From Chitinophagales bacterium (GTDB lineage Bacteria > Bacteroidota > Bacteroidia > Chitinophagales > JADIYW01), in contig JAMLHH010000026.1 in assembly GCA_023957215.1 (NCBI GenBank), positions 1 to 41,141 of the forward strand: 41,141 bases of DNA, read 5' to 3'. The notes under the pieces were generated by a model. It was not told the origin of the DNA, did no database searches, and saw only the letters and a program-made list of their open reading frames with translations. The translations under genes and the position numbers were made by a program. Positions within the stretch are counted from its first letter, which is position 1; each line of letters opens with the position of its first letter. Below, one piece after another: positions 7,898-16,158 of the stretch.

Positions 7898-9571
7898 ATG
7901 ACCGGATTCAGTGCTTTAGGTTTGTCGGAAGAAACTTTGGAAGCGTTGAATGAAAAGGGTTACGAAAACCCGACCCCCATCCAAAGAGAAACTATTCCGC
8001 TTTTAATGCATGGGGCAAAAGACATAGTGGGGCAGGCGCAAACAGGCTCAGGAAAAACCGCTGCATTTGGAATACCTTTGATTGAGAAATATGATCCGAC
8101 AATAGATGGAGTTCAAGCTTTGGTTTTGACACCTACGCGAGAACTTGCGCTGCAAGTGAGTGATGAAATTCAAAGTTACAAAGGTGGCAGAAAAATTTGG
8201 TTGACGACAGTTTATGGAGGAGCTCCTATTTCAAGACAAATGAAGGATCTGGAAAAAGGAACTGATATCGTAGTAGGTACTCCGGGTAGGGTGATAGACT
8301 TGATTAAAAGAAAAAAACTGATATTGGATGAAGTTCGTTATGTCGTTTTAGATGAAGCAGACGAAATGCTCAATATGGGTTTTCTTGAAGATGTAGAGTA
8401 CATCTTATCTATGTGTAATGAAGAAAGAAGAATGTTACTCTTTTCAGCCACGATGCCAAAACGTATCTTGGACTTGGCTAAAAGATATATGGGTGAATAT
8501 GAATTGATAGCGGTTAAAAATAAAACCTTAACCACTGCTTCCATTAACCAACAGTATTTTGAAGTGCCTTCAAGAAGTCGTTTTGATGCTTTGTGTAGAA
8601 TATTGGATGTGGAAGAAGATTTTTACGGCATAGTCTTTTGTAATACCAAAGCTGAAGTCGTAGAAATTACCAACCACCTCAACGAAAAAGGTTATACCTC
8701 TGATTCACTACATGGTGATATTGCTCAAAATTTGAGAGAACAGGTCATCAGACAATTCAAATCCAATAATTTCGGTTTGTTGATAGCAACAGATGTCGCT
8801 GCAAGAGGTATAGATATCCATGATTTGACACATGTTATTAATTATGGCTTGCCTCAAGATCCTGAATCGTATGTACACCGTATCGGTAGAACGGGTAGAG
8901 CAGGTAAGGACGGTAAGGCAATTTCTATCATTGACTCTAATGAAAGAAGAAAACTCCAATATATACAAAGACTGACGAAAGCTGAAATTACCAAGGTGAA
9001 GCTTCCTGATGCCAAAGAAATGGTGGCTATCAAAAAGAGGAGAATCAGTGAACAAGTGGAAACGGTTATCTCCACTGAAAAATATACTTCTTTAATGGAG
9101 TTTACACACGAGCTCCTTCGTGAAAATGAACCGGAAATGGTGATTGCCTCTTTGTTGAAAATTTTTAGAGGTGATGATTTGGATGTGAATGAATACAAAG
9201 ATTTACAAATCGTAGAATCTAAAAATAGAAAGGAAAGAGGTGGCAGAAACGATAGAGACTCCGGTAGAGGAAGAGATAGAGATAATGACAGAGGCGGCCG
9301 AAAAAGGAGAGGAAATAGCGGTGGAGCAACGATGAGACTTTTTGTAGCGATGGGTAGAAAAGATAAAGTATCACCTCGTGATATTTTGGAAATGATAGGT
9401 AGCGAAACCAATATTCCGAGTAATAAAATTGACGATATCAAGATTTTAGATACTTTCTCCTTTTTTACAACCAATGAAGAAGACGGTGAATTTATTTTAA
9501 AGACCTTTAAGAAAAAAGCAAGAACAGACAATCAGAAACCTTTGATAGAACAAGCAAGGGTCAGAAGATAG
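7898..9571 (+). CDS. DEAD-box RNA helicase with DbpA-like C-terminal RNA-binding domain
   Basis: This ATP-dependent RNA helicase of about 557 residues is likely involved in ribosome assembly or cold-stress RNA remodelling. The motifs are in order: Q motif (about 3-30), AQTGSGKT (47-54), PTRELA (79-84), TPGR (128-131), DEAD (152-155), FSAT, ATDVAARGIDI and HRIGRTGRAG. After the helicase core comes an Arg/Gly/Asp-rich linker, then an 80-residue domain resembling the RRM-like DbpA RNA-binding domain. The ATG at 7898 is preferred over the GTG at 7886, since the Q-motif protein naturally starts MTGFSALGL. DeaD/CsdA is the closest functional label, but I do not assign a symbol. Confidence 0.92.
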   Translation: MTGFSALGLSEETLEALNEKGYENPTPIQRETIPLLMHGAKDIVGQAQTGSGKTAAFGIPLIEKYDPTIDGVQALVLTPTRELALQVSDEIQSYKGGRKIWLTTVYGGAPISRQMKDLEKGTDIVVGTPGRVIDLIKRKKLILDEVRYVVLDEADEMLNMGFLEDVEYILSMCNEERRMLLFSATMPKRILDLAKRYMGEYELIAVKNKTLTTASINQQYFEVPSRSRFDALCRILDVEEDFYGIVFCNTKAEVVEITNHLNEKGYTSDSLHGDIAQNLREQVIRQFKSNNFGLLIATDVAARGIDIHDLTHVINYGLPQDPESYVHRIGRTGRAGKDGKAISIIDSNERRKLQYIQRLTKAEITKVKLPDAKEMVAIKKRRISEQVETVISTEKYTSLMEFTHELLRENEPEMVIASLLKIFRGDDLDVNEYKDLQIVESKNRKERGGRNDRDSGRGRDRDNDRGGRKRRGNSGGATMRLFVAMGRKDKVSPRDILEMIGSETNIPSNKIDDIKILDTFSFFTTNEEDGEFILKTFKKKARTDNQKPLIEQARVRR

Positions 9572-9678
9572 ACAAAAACAGGTTTTGGGGGATTTTTTTT
9601 CCCATTCTCTTAATTCTTGGTGAATTACTCTAAATAATTCAATGTCATTTACTAACTTCATCTTGATAAAGTTTTCGT

Positions 9679-9978
9679 ATGATGACAAAAAAGTTGTTGG
9701 GAGTGCTTATTCTCCTTCTATCCATAATATTTATTTATCTATTGGGGACTCCTCATGGAAGTAGTCCTGCGTTAGGATTTCTTCTCAGCCCTACACACGG
9801 TTTTTGGTCTAATATTGAAGACGGAAGCCATACGGAATCCAAGATTCAACACTTGAAAACTCCTGACGGAGTGGCTGATATTGTGTATGATGAAAATCAT
9901 ATTCCACACATTTTTGCCGGAAATGAAAAAACGCTGTACTATGCCCAGGGTTATGTAATGGCAAAAGACAGATTGTGA
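9679..9978 (+). pseudogene. Penicillin acylase family protein, N-terminal fragment (frameshifted)
   Basis: These 99 codons encode an N-terminal membrane anchor or signal (about 4-24) and the start of a penicillin-acylase-like Ntn hydrolase, ending YYAQGYVMAKDRL before TGA. In intact relatives this continues as DRLWQMEF. The DNA reads ttg-tga-tgg where ttg-tgg-caa-atg-g is expected, which fits loss of four bases (gcaa) inside the Trp-Gln codons. The rest of the protein follows in another frame from 9978. The gene is therefore either broken, mis-sequenced at this point, or made as two coupled chains through the TGATG overlap. Confidence 0.75.
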
Positions 9979-12086
9979 TGGAATTTATTTCTTTGTTAGC
10001 TTCCGGTAGATTATCAGAAATTCCGGTGAAAAAGCTTTGCCTTGGATCATATCATCGAAGAATAGGTTTGAAACGAGCTGCTGAAAATTCTTTGAAAACT
10101 ATCTTGGAAAATGAGACAACTAAGAATGCTGTCTTGTCTTTTTCGGAAGGTGTCAATCAATTTATTAAAGAAGCCCAACGTGGAAATTTACCTATTGAAT
10201 ATAAGCTGATGGGATATCGACCCGAAAAATGGCAACCTGTCAATTCGGTTTTACTATTGAAATTTATGGCAAATGATTTGACGGCAAATGACAATGATAT
10301 TGAGTTTACCAATGCCCTTCATTTATTTGGCAGAGAGGTTTTTGACATTCTTTATCCTGATGAGCCGTCTTCTCCGGATCCGATCATCCCTTTGAGTGTT
10401 AGTTATAACTTTAAGGCTTTGCCGGCACCTCAGCATCCAAATGAAAAAGATTCAAGCTTATTGGGTGCTTTATACAAAAATCCTATACGGGATTTTTATC
10501 CGCAAAGAGGTTTGGGAAGTAATAATTGGGCAGTTTCAGGAACGAAAACGGCTTCTGGTACACCCATTTTATGTAATGACCCACATCTTGCTTTGTCATT
10601 TCCATCCATTTGGTACGAAATGCAATTAAAGACACCTGATATGAATGTATATGGTGTGACTTTACCGGGAGCACCGGGAATTATTATAGGATACAATGAA
10701 AGCATTGCTTGGGGAGTGACCAATGCCGGTATGGATGTCAGAGATTGGTTTACAGTGGAACGAAATCCTGCCAATGCCAATCAATATCAATTAGAAGGTA
10801 AATGGGTAGATTTTGAAAATATAGAGGAAACTTTTAAAGTAAAAGGTGCAAAAGATATCAAAAATACCGTCAAATGGACAAAAATAGGCCCGATCGTCTA
10901 TGATAAGGATTTTGGACAAGTGAAAGACAAATTGGATTTGGCCATGAGCTGGACAGCTCTTTACGATACCAATGAACTTTTAGCCTTTTTGGATTTGAAT
11001 AAATCGAAAAGTCACAATGATTACCTCGATGCCATTGCACACTTTAGATGTCCGGCACAAAATTTTGTGTATGCCGATATAGATAGCAACATTGCCATCA
11101 AAGAAAATGGTAGCTTTTGGGTGCGTTATCCTGAGCAAGGAAAATTTGTACAAAAACTTTCGGATGTCAATGTGAAACAAATCCAAAGTTATTTTATACC
11201 GGATGACCAGTTGCCTTATGTTTTAAATCCTGAAAGAGGTTTTGTCAGTTCGGCAAACCAAATTCCTACCGGTGCAAATTATCCGTACTACGTCTATGGT
11301 TTTGATTATGAAAATTATAGAAATAGACGTATCAATGAGGTTTTGGCTTCTTCTCAAAATATTACTGTGGAAGATATGAAAAAACTCCACTATGACAATG
11401 TCAGCATCCATGCGAGAGAAGCACTGCCGGTCATGCTGCCTTATCTTTTTGATACGAAATACTCAAAATCTGATATTTACAAAGAGCTTTCTTTGTGGAA
11501 TTATCATACTGATGTACACTCCAAAGCTGCATCTTATTTTTATAAGTGGTGGGAAGAGTTTGAAAAATTGGCTTGGGATGAGTTAAAAAGCACTGATGAG
11601 ACAAGTTTTGTGTTACCGGAGGAATACACTTCTGTGGATATTATGAAAAATCATCCTGATTTTCCTTTGTTTGATATTCAATCTACTCAAAAGATAGAAA
11701 CTTTAAAAGATATTCTGATGATGTCAATGGATTCAACTATTTCTTGGTTCAAAGAAAATACCGATAAGGAGGATTTTCAATACTATAAAAATACCTCTAT
11801 CAGCCATTTGGCTCAAATTGATGAATTTTCCATGCACAACCTCAATATCGGTGGATATAGTCATACGGTCAATGCTACTTCTTCGCGATGGGGATCATCG
11901 GTGAGATATATTATTGACTTTAAAAGTGGCAGACCACAAGGTTATGGAATGTATCCCGGAGGAGAATCGGGCAATCCTGCTTCTCCTGCATACAGTAATT
12001 TTGTAAAAGCTTGGGAAGAAGGAAAATATTATACGCATCATTTTTACAGAAATTTAGATGATGCCGAAAAAGATTTAAAACGATAG
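9978..12086 (+). CDS. Penicillin acylase family Ntn hydrolase, main part (lacks its N-terminus)
   Basis: About 702 residues from the ATG at 9978 hold the rest of the acylase. The start MEFISLLASGRLSEI is a conserved stretch of the alpha chain. The predicted autoproteolysis site is Gly-Ser in GLGSNNWAVSG, with the nucleophile Ser codon at 10518-10520. Family members are periplasmic amidases that cleave themselves into alpha and beta chains and hydrolyse acyl-amide substrates such as acyl-homoserine lactones or beta-lactam side chains; the substrate here is unknown. Because the export signal is in the upstream frame, this piece alone would stay in the cytoplasm. The next gene starts directly after its stop codon. 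Confidence 0.82.
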   Translation: MEFISLLASGRLSEIPVKKLCLGSYHRRIGLKRAAENSLKTILENETTKNAVLSFSEGVNQFIKEAQRGNLPIEYKLMGYRPEKWQPVNSVLLLKFMANDLTANDNDIEFTNALHLFGREVFDILYPDEPSSPDPIIPLSVSYNFKALPAPQHPNEKDSSLLGALYKNPIRDFYPQRGLGSNNWAVSGTKTASGTPILCNDPHLALSFPSIWYEMQLKTPDMNVYGVTLPGAPGIIIGYNESIAWGVTNAGMDVRDWFTVERNPANANQYQLEGKWVDFENIEETFKVKGAKDIKNTVKWTKIGPIVYDKDFGQVKDKLDLAMSWTALYDTNELLAFLDLNKSKSHNDYLDAIAHFRCPAQNFVYADIDSNIAIKENGSFWVRYPEQGKFVQKLSDVNVKQIQSYFIPDDQLPYVLNPERGFVSSANQIPTGANYPYYVYGFDYENYRNRRINEVLASSQNITVEDMKKLHYDNVSIHAREALPVMLPYLFDTKYSKSDIYKELSLWNYHTDVHSKAASYFYKWWEEFEKLAWDELKSTDETSFVLPEEYTSVDIMKNHPDFPLFDIQSTQKIETLKDILMMSMDSTISWFKENTDKEDFQYYKNTSISHLAQIDEFSMHNLNIGGYSHTVNATSSRWGSSVRYIIDFKSGRPQGYGMYPGGESGNPASPAYSNFVKAWEEGKYYTHHFYRNLDDAEKDLKR

Positions 12087-12524
12087 ATGATGAAGGTTCT
12101 TTTATTTACCATACAAATTTTTTGTATAGCATTGATTACTTGGTTGGTAAGTTTGTTTTCACCTTGGTGGATTTTTGCATTAGTGTGTTTTGTGATGGGA
12201 ATGATTTTTAATAAAGTAAGTTACTTTTCATTTCTGGGCGGATTTACCGGCACGGCTCTTTTTTACTTTTTTGTGAGTTTTCATCAAGCTCAAATTGATA
12301 ATTTTGAATTTGCAAATAAAATAGCAAAATTGATGGGTGATTCTTTGAATATTTCTTTAAGTGGGTACAATCTCTTGTACATAGGTTTATTACTTTTTGG
12401 AATTTTGGGAGGCTTATTCTGTTTAAGTGGTACTTTGCTGTTGTCTGCTTCAAATACGAACAAACTCAGCAATAGAAGAGGCAGAATCAATAAATTTAAA
12501 GGTTTAAAATTAGATTTAAAATAA
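12087..12524 (+). CDS. Hypothetical membrane protein
   Basis: A 145-residue protein with four hydrophobic segments (about 4-21, 25-43, 48-65, 95-118) and a basic cytoplasmic-type tail (KLSNRRGRINKFKGLKLDLK). It begins immediately after the penicillin acylase stop codon and is followed one base later by another small gene, so the three are probably one transcript. I do not recognise the family. Confidence 0.7.
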   Translation: MMKVLLFTIQIFCIALITWLVSLFSPWWIFALVCFVMGMIFNKVSYFSFLGGFTGTALFYFFVSFHQAQIDNFEFANKIAKLMGDSLNISLSGYNLLYIGLLLFGILGGLFCLSGTLLLSASNTNKLSNRRGRINKFKGLKLDLK

Positions 12525-12525
12525 T

Positions 12526-12819
12526 ATGAGAGTCGTAGGTCAAATCCCTCATCCTTATGTGAAAATTACAGTTTTTTCATATCAATTAAAATATACTGTA
12601 AAAATGGAAATGGGGCAGGTGGAGCAAACTTATAAGATTAGAAACAGTGACAAGGTGAAGGATGTCAGCGATTTATCTGCTTTAATAGATGATGAACTGA
12701 TAAATGAATGCATTGATCATTTTACCTTGATGTTTAACAGTATGAACGCCGCTTTCAAGCGTTTGGGTGAAAAGAAAGATGCAGAAGAAAAGCTTGCGGC
12801 GCAAGCGCAATCTGAATAA
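12526..12819 (+). CDS. Small conserved-looking protein of unknown function
   Basis: The 97-residue soluble protein has a beta-rich N-terminal half (RVVGQIPHPYVKITVFSYQ onwards) and a helical, charged C-terminus ending in an Ala/Glu-rich tail. It starts one base after the preceding stop codon. It resembles small proteins I associate with Bacteroidota genomes, but no function is known to me. It is convergent with the YeiH-family gene, with only 6 bases between the stops. Confidence 0.7.
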   Translation: MRVVGQIPHPYVKITVFSYQLKYTVKMEMGQVEQTYKIRNSDKVKDVSDLSALIDDELINECIDHFTLMFNSMNAAFKRLGEKKDAEEKLAAQAQSE

Positions 12820-12825
12820 CATTTC

Positions 12826-13764
12826 TTACAGATTATACAGATAACTCAAACTTCCTATACTGACAGAAAACCATAAAATAAGCGCTAAGACCAAAGGCTT
12901 CCAGCTGATGGTTTTTAATGTGGTCATGGTCAAAGTCGTTCCAATTAAAAAAAGTGTCAGATTCAGACCGGCTTTTGAGATTGAAATGACAGGACGACTG
13001 ATGATGTCCAAGGCAGGAATATAGGTGTTGAGTAGAATGGCTATAATAAATAGCCCGATAAACCAAGGAATCTTGACCTTTGAATCTTGACTTTTGAAAA
13101 AAAGCATTGTAAGCAATGAAACAGGAATGATCCATAAAGCTCTTGCCAACTTCACCGTTGTTGCTACTTTGAGCGCATCGTCGCCGTATTTGCTGGCAGC
13201 GCCTACAACAGAACTCGTATCGTGAATACCGATGGCACACCACAGACCGAATTGCTCCTGACTAAGATGGAACCAATGACCAATAGAAGGATAAATGAAA
13301 AGCGCAATAGAATTTAGAGTAAAAATAATTGCCAATGCAATGGAAATCTGATTTGCCTTTGCTTTAATAATCGGAGAAACGGCGGCAATGGCACTTCCTC
13401 CACAAATAGCAGTCCCTACCGATATCAGATAAGAAAGAGGTTTGTCGATTTTAAATAATTTACCTACTATAAATCCGACAATGATGACCGAAAAAATACT
13501 GACGATGGTCATCAGAAATCCGGTCTTGCCTGCTTGTAAAGCTTCATTCAATTTCAAACCGAAACCAAGACCAATGATGGAAATCTTTAACAGTGTATGT
13601 ATATACTGATGAGGTTTGTCTCCAAAAGGATTCCCTACGAAAAATGCGACGAAAAACCCAAGTCCGAGGGCAATAGGTGAAGTAATCAGAGGTGTCACAC
13701 ACAAAATGGCTAATGAGATAAAAATGACCTTTTGTAAATTTTTGTTTTCTATTGCTATATTCAT
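12826..13764 (-). CDS. YeiH/UPF0324 family putative anion exporter
   Basis: This 312-residue polytopic membrane protein has about ten hydrophobic segments. The family hallmark GTAICGGSAIAAVSPI is at 117-132, and a second conserved stretch IGIHDTSSVVGAA follows the middle helices. The family is often annotated as a putative sulfate exporter, on thin experimental evidence. The gene is transcribed alone, divergently from sodC across a 185-base spacer. Confidence 0.85.
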   Translation of the reverse strand: MNIAIENKNLQKVIFISLAILCVTPLITSPIALGLGFFVAFFVGNPFGDKPHQYIHTLLKISIIGLGFGLKLNEALQAGKTGFLMTIVSIFSVIIVGFIVGKLFKIDKPLSYLISVGTAICGGSAIAAVSPIIKAKANQISIALAIIFTLNSIALFIYPSIGHWFHLSQEQFGLWCAIGIHDTSSVVGAASKYGDDALKVATTVKLARALWIIPVSLLTMLFFKSQDSKVKIPWFIGLFIIAILLNTYIPALDIISRPVISISKAGLNLTLFLIGTTLTMTTLKTISWKPLVLALILWFSVSIGSLSYLYNL

Positions 13765-13862
13765 ATTCTCGCTTGAAAATACAAAGTTTAAAAAAAATGG
13801 CTTGGAAATTACAATTATATCTCTGTTAGGAAAAAATCACTAAAAAAATAATTTGTATTCGA

Positions 13863-13888
13863 TTTGTAATAGATTTGTTGATTACAAA
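13863..13888. repeat. Inverted repeat between the YeiH-family gene and sodC
   Basis: TTTGTAAT (13863-13870) and ATTACAAA (13881-13888) are perfect 8-base arms around a 10-base loop. The repeat lies about 60 bases before the sodC start in a divergent promoter region, so it could be an operator; no regulator is identified. A degenerate -7 element, TAACTTAG (13917-13924, one mismatch), lies downstream. Confidence 0.4.
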
Positions 13889-13949
13889 CTTCTTTTATTT
13901 CACAATAAATATTTTGTAACTTAGTCTTCAAATAAATGAATTTAAAAAT

Positions 13950-14519
13950 ATGAGAAAGCTAAAATTAAGTTTATTAACTCTTGCAATTGCCGGATTTATA
14001 GTGTCTTGTAACAACTCTAATAAGTCTGATAGTGAGTCACAAGCTACTTTGCAAGAAGTCAATGATGAGCCTAAATCACTGTCTTATGATATAAACGCAT
14101 TGGGTGGTTCCGGCATTGAAGGTACAGTGAGTTTTACGCAGGAAGGAGATGAAGTTACCATGCAGGTGCAGGTCACAGGCTTGATTCCCGGTACACACGG
14201 TATTCATTTGCACGAGACAGCAGACTGTTCGGCAGTTGATGGAACTTCAACCGGTGGTCACTGGAATCCTTCCGGACACGAACATGGAAAATGGGAAGCA
14301 TCCGATAACTTTCATGCCGGGGATATAGGTAATTTGGAGGCAGATGAGAAAGGCAATGCTACACTGACTTTTACAACTGATAAATGGTGTATAGGTTGTA
14401 ATGATGAAGCTAAAAATATTATCGGTAGAGGTTTGATAATTCACGCTGATGCAGATGATTTTACGACCCAACCTACCGGAAATGCAGGTGGACGTATCGG
14501 TTGTGTTGAAATTTTATAG
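13950..14519 (+). CDS. sodC: Cu/Zn superoxide dismutase lipoprotein
   Basis: The enzyme removes superoxide in the periplasm or at the outer membrane. A signal peptide ends in the lipobox FIVSC (Cys20), followed by a Ser/Asn/Asp linker, so it should be lipid-anchored. Copper ligands are visible as H86 and H88 (GIHLH), H104 (GGHW, the bridging His) and H165 (IIHADADD). Likely zinc ligands are H112, H122 and D125 (FHAGD). Cys93 and Cys184 fit the usual disulfide. An extra pair, C147 and C150 (WCIGC), is present. The length of 189 residues is normal. It is monocistronic and ends at a strong terminator. Confidence 0.94.
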   Translation: MRKLKLSLLTLAIAGFIVSCNNSNKSDSESQATLQEVNDEPKSLSYDINALGGSGIEGTVSFTQEGDEVTMQVQVTGLIPGTHGIHLHETADCSAVDGTSTGGHWNPSGHEHGKWEASDNFHAGDIGNLEADEKGNATLTFTTDKWCIGCNDEAKNIIGRGLIIHADADDFTTQPTGNAGGRIGCVEIL

Positions 14520-14531
14520 TTAGATTTACAT

Positions 14532-14562
14532 AAAAAAGGGGGCGTTTTCGCCCCCTTTTTTT
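14532..14562. terminator. Strong bidirectional intrinsic terminator
   Basis: The stem has arms GGGGGCG (14538-14544) and CGCCCCC (14549-14555) around a TTTT loop. It is flanked by six A on the left and seven T on the right, extending the pairing to 13 bases. It lies between the convergent ends of sodC and the unknown lipoprotein and can end transcripts from both. Confidence 0.93.
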
Positions 14563-14576
14563 ATGTCTCTATCTTA

Positions 14577-15176
14577 TTATCTGTTATAGGTCGGTTGAAG
14601 ATTTCTTGAATCTATGATACCATCAGTGATTTTTAATTCTTTGCCGTTTGATACATTATAAAGCAATCCGTAAAACTTTGCTTTCAATGTATTTTCTTCT
14701 ATGGTGTCTATCTCCAAATTAAATGTTCCTTTCTTTTTTCTGTTGTTGGTCGCTAAGCCATACACATCTCCATTTTTACCGGTGATAGTCAATGATACAC
14801 CTAATTCATTATCCTTGATGTGTATGTTTCCGCTTTTTGCTATCTGATTTTCATCAAAATTATAATATCCGATGCTGTCTATCACGGCAGTCATCTCAAA
14901 CCGATAATTGGTCAATCCATTTTTTATATCACTATTTACATCCAAAATATTGAATTGATCTCCTATACCGATATGAAGTATCGCACCAATGACAGGATTG
15001 GTATTCCCTCGGTAAGTTTCTATAGTCCCGTTCTCAAATTGTAGATTAGCTTGTACTCTATAATTTTCTAAATAGTCTTTTTTGGGTGCGTTTTCGTCCT
15101 TACCGCAAGAAAACAATGAAGTTAAAGCCATTCCAATTATAAGAAGTCGATAAGCCAAAAGTTTGAATTTGAGCAT
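14577..15176 (-). CDS. Hypothetical lipoprotein
   Basis: A 199-residue protein with an N-terminal signal and lipobox LFSC (Cys24), followed by GKDENAPKKD, and a beta-strand-rich body typical of small Bacteroidota surface or periplasmic lipoproteins. No family is recognised. It is transcribed alone and divergently from lgt, the gene for the enzyme that lipidates such proteins. It shares a terminator with sodC. Confidence 0.75.
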   Translation of the reverse strand: MLKFKLLAYRLLIIGMALTSLFSCGKDENAPKKDYLENYRVQANLQFENGTIETYRGNTNPVIGAILHIGIGDQFNILDVNSDIKNGLTNYRFEMTAVIDSIGYYNFDENQIAKSGNIHIKDNELGVSLTITGKNGDVYGLATNNRKKKGTFNLEIDTIEENTLKAKFYGLLYNVSNGKELKITDGIIDSRNLQPTYNR

Positions 15177-15289
15177 TGTATTTCCTTTATTTGATAAAAG
15201 TAATAAATTTGATGAATATCTTTAATGCGACAGAAATAATAAAAATTTTTGACATGGTTTCAATATTTATTCTGTGAAGATTGGAAGCT

Positions 15290-15297
15290 TATCTTTG
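15290..15297 (+). promoter_or_regulatory. -7 promoter element of lgt
   Basis: TATCTTTG matches TAnnTTTG exactly and lies 51 bases before the lgt ATG. The -33 region is poorly conserved. The 172-base spacer between the hypothetical lipoprotein gene and lgt holds no gene. Confidence 0.5.
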
Positions 15298-15348
15298 CGA
15301 TTCTTGCAATTTCTATCTCTATTTATTTAATTTTGTCTTTTTGAGCTT

Positions 15349-16158
15349 ATGGATTTTTTACCTGCAATAATATATTGGAATACTTCACCCGAGATAGTAA
15401 ATAATTTTTTAGGATTTTTGACTGTCAGATGGTATAGCCTTTTATTTGGGCTGTCTTTCTTTATTGGATATTATCTATTTGTATATATCGCCAAAAAGGA
15501 GAAAAAGAAAATAGAAGATTTAGATGACTTGGTGATGTATATGTTTATCGCTACCGTCGTAGGTGCACGTTTGGGGCATGTCCTTTTTTATGATTTTCAC
15601 TACTATTTTGTGGAGCATCCTATGGAGATATTTCAAATTTGGCATGGAGGTTTGGCAAGTCATGGAGCCATCTTCACAATTGTTTTGGCACTTTTTATCT
15701 TTATGAAACGTCATAAAGGATATACTTTTATTTGGTTATTGGATAGAATGGCATGGATAGTGGCATTAGCGGCAACTTTCATCCGTTTGGGTAATTTCTT
15801 CAATTCGGAAATTGTCGGTTTGCCTACCAATGGTTCTTGGGGGGTCGTTTTTATGCAAAATGGGGAAGATTTTCCACGTATTCCCATTATGCTGTTTGAG
15901 TCTGCAAATTATTTTGTTGTTTTTATACTTTTGTCTTATATTTATGTCTCAAAAAAAGGAAGACCGAGAGTGGGTCTGATGTCCGCTGTTTTCTTTACTT
16001 TGATGTTACTGGCAAGATTTATATGTGAGTTTTGGAAAGGTGATTATAGTGAAATCATTGCTTTGGGTCTGAACAGTGGACAACTTTTGAGTATCCCGTT
16101 TTTCTTGATGGGATTAGGTCTTTTTTACTATTCTTTCAAACAGCCGTCAGCCCAATAG
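15349..16158 (+). CDS. lgt: Prolipoprotein diacylglyceryl transferase
   Basis: The inner-membrane enzyme transfers a diacylglyceryl group from phosphatidylglycerol to the lipobox Cys of prolipoproteins. The 269-residue protein has about seven transmembrane segments. Family motifs are GARLGHV (72-78), WHGGLASHG (98-106, with the conserved HGG), RLGNFFNSEIVG (146-157) and ARFICEFWKGD near the C-terminus. The stop codon TAG is directly followed by the reverse-strand stop of the MFS gene, with no spacer. Confidence 0.94.
   Translation: MDFLPAIIYWNTSPEIVNNFLGFLTVRWYSLLFGLSFFIGYYLFVYIAKKEKKKIEDLDDLVMYMFIATVVGARLGHVLFYDFHYYFVEHPMEIFQIWHGGLASHGAIFTIVLALFIFMKRHKGYTFIWLLDRMAWIVALAATFIRLGNFFNSEIVGLPTNGSWGVVFMQNGEDFPRIPIMLFESANYFVVFILLSYIYVSKKGRPRVGLMSAVFFTLMLLARFICEFWKGDYSEIIALGLNSGQLLSIPFFLMGLGLFYYSFKQPSAQ

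Noticed and set aside
8854..9531. 225-codon minus-strand reading frame opposite the helicase gene
   Set aside because: It is a shadow of the DEAD-box gene: composition is Ser/Leu-rich low complexity, mirroring the Arg/Gly/Asp linker, and it has no recognisable domain or promoter.
14388..14399. WCIGC in SodC as a thioredoxin-like redox motif
   Set aside because: Related SodC sequences commonly have Trp-Cys-Ile-Gly here; one extra Cys is not enough to claim a redox-active pair.
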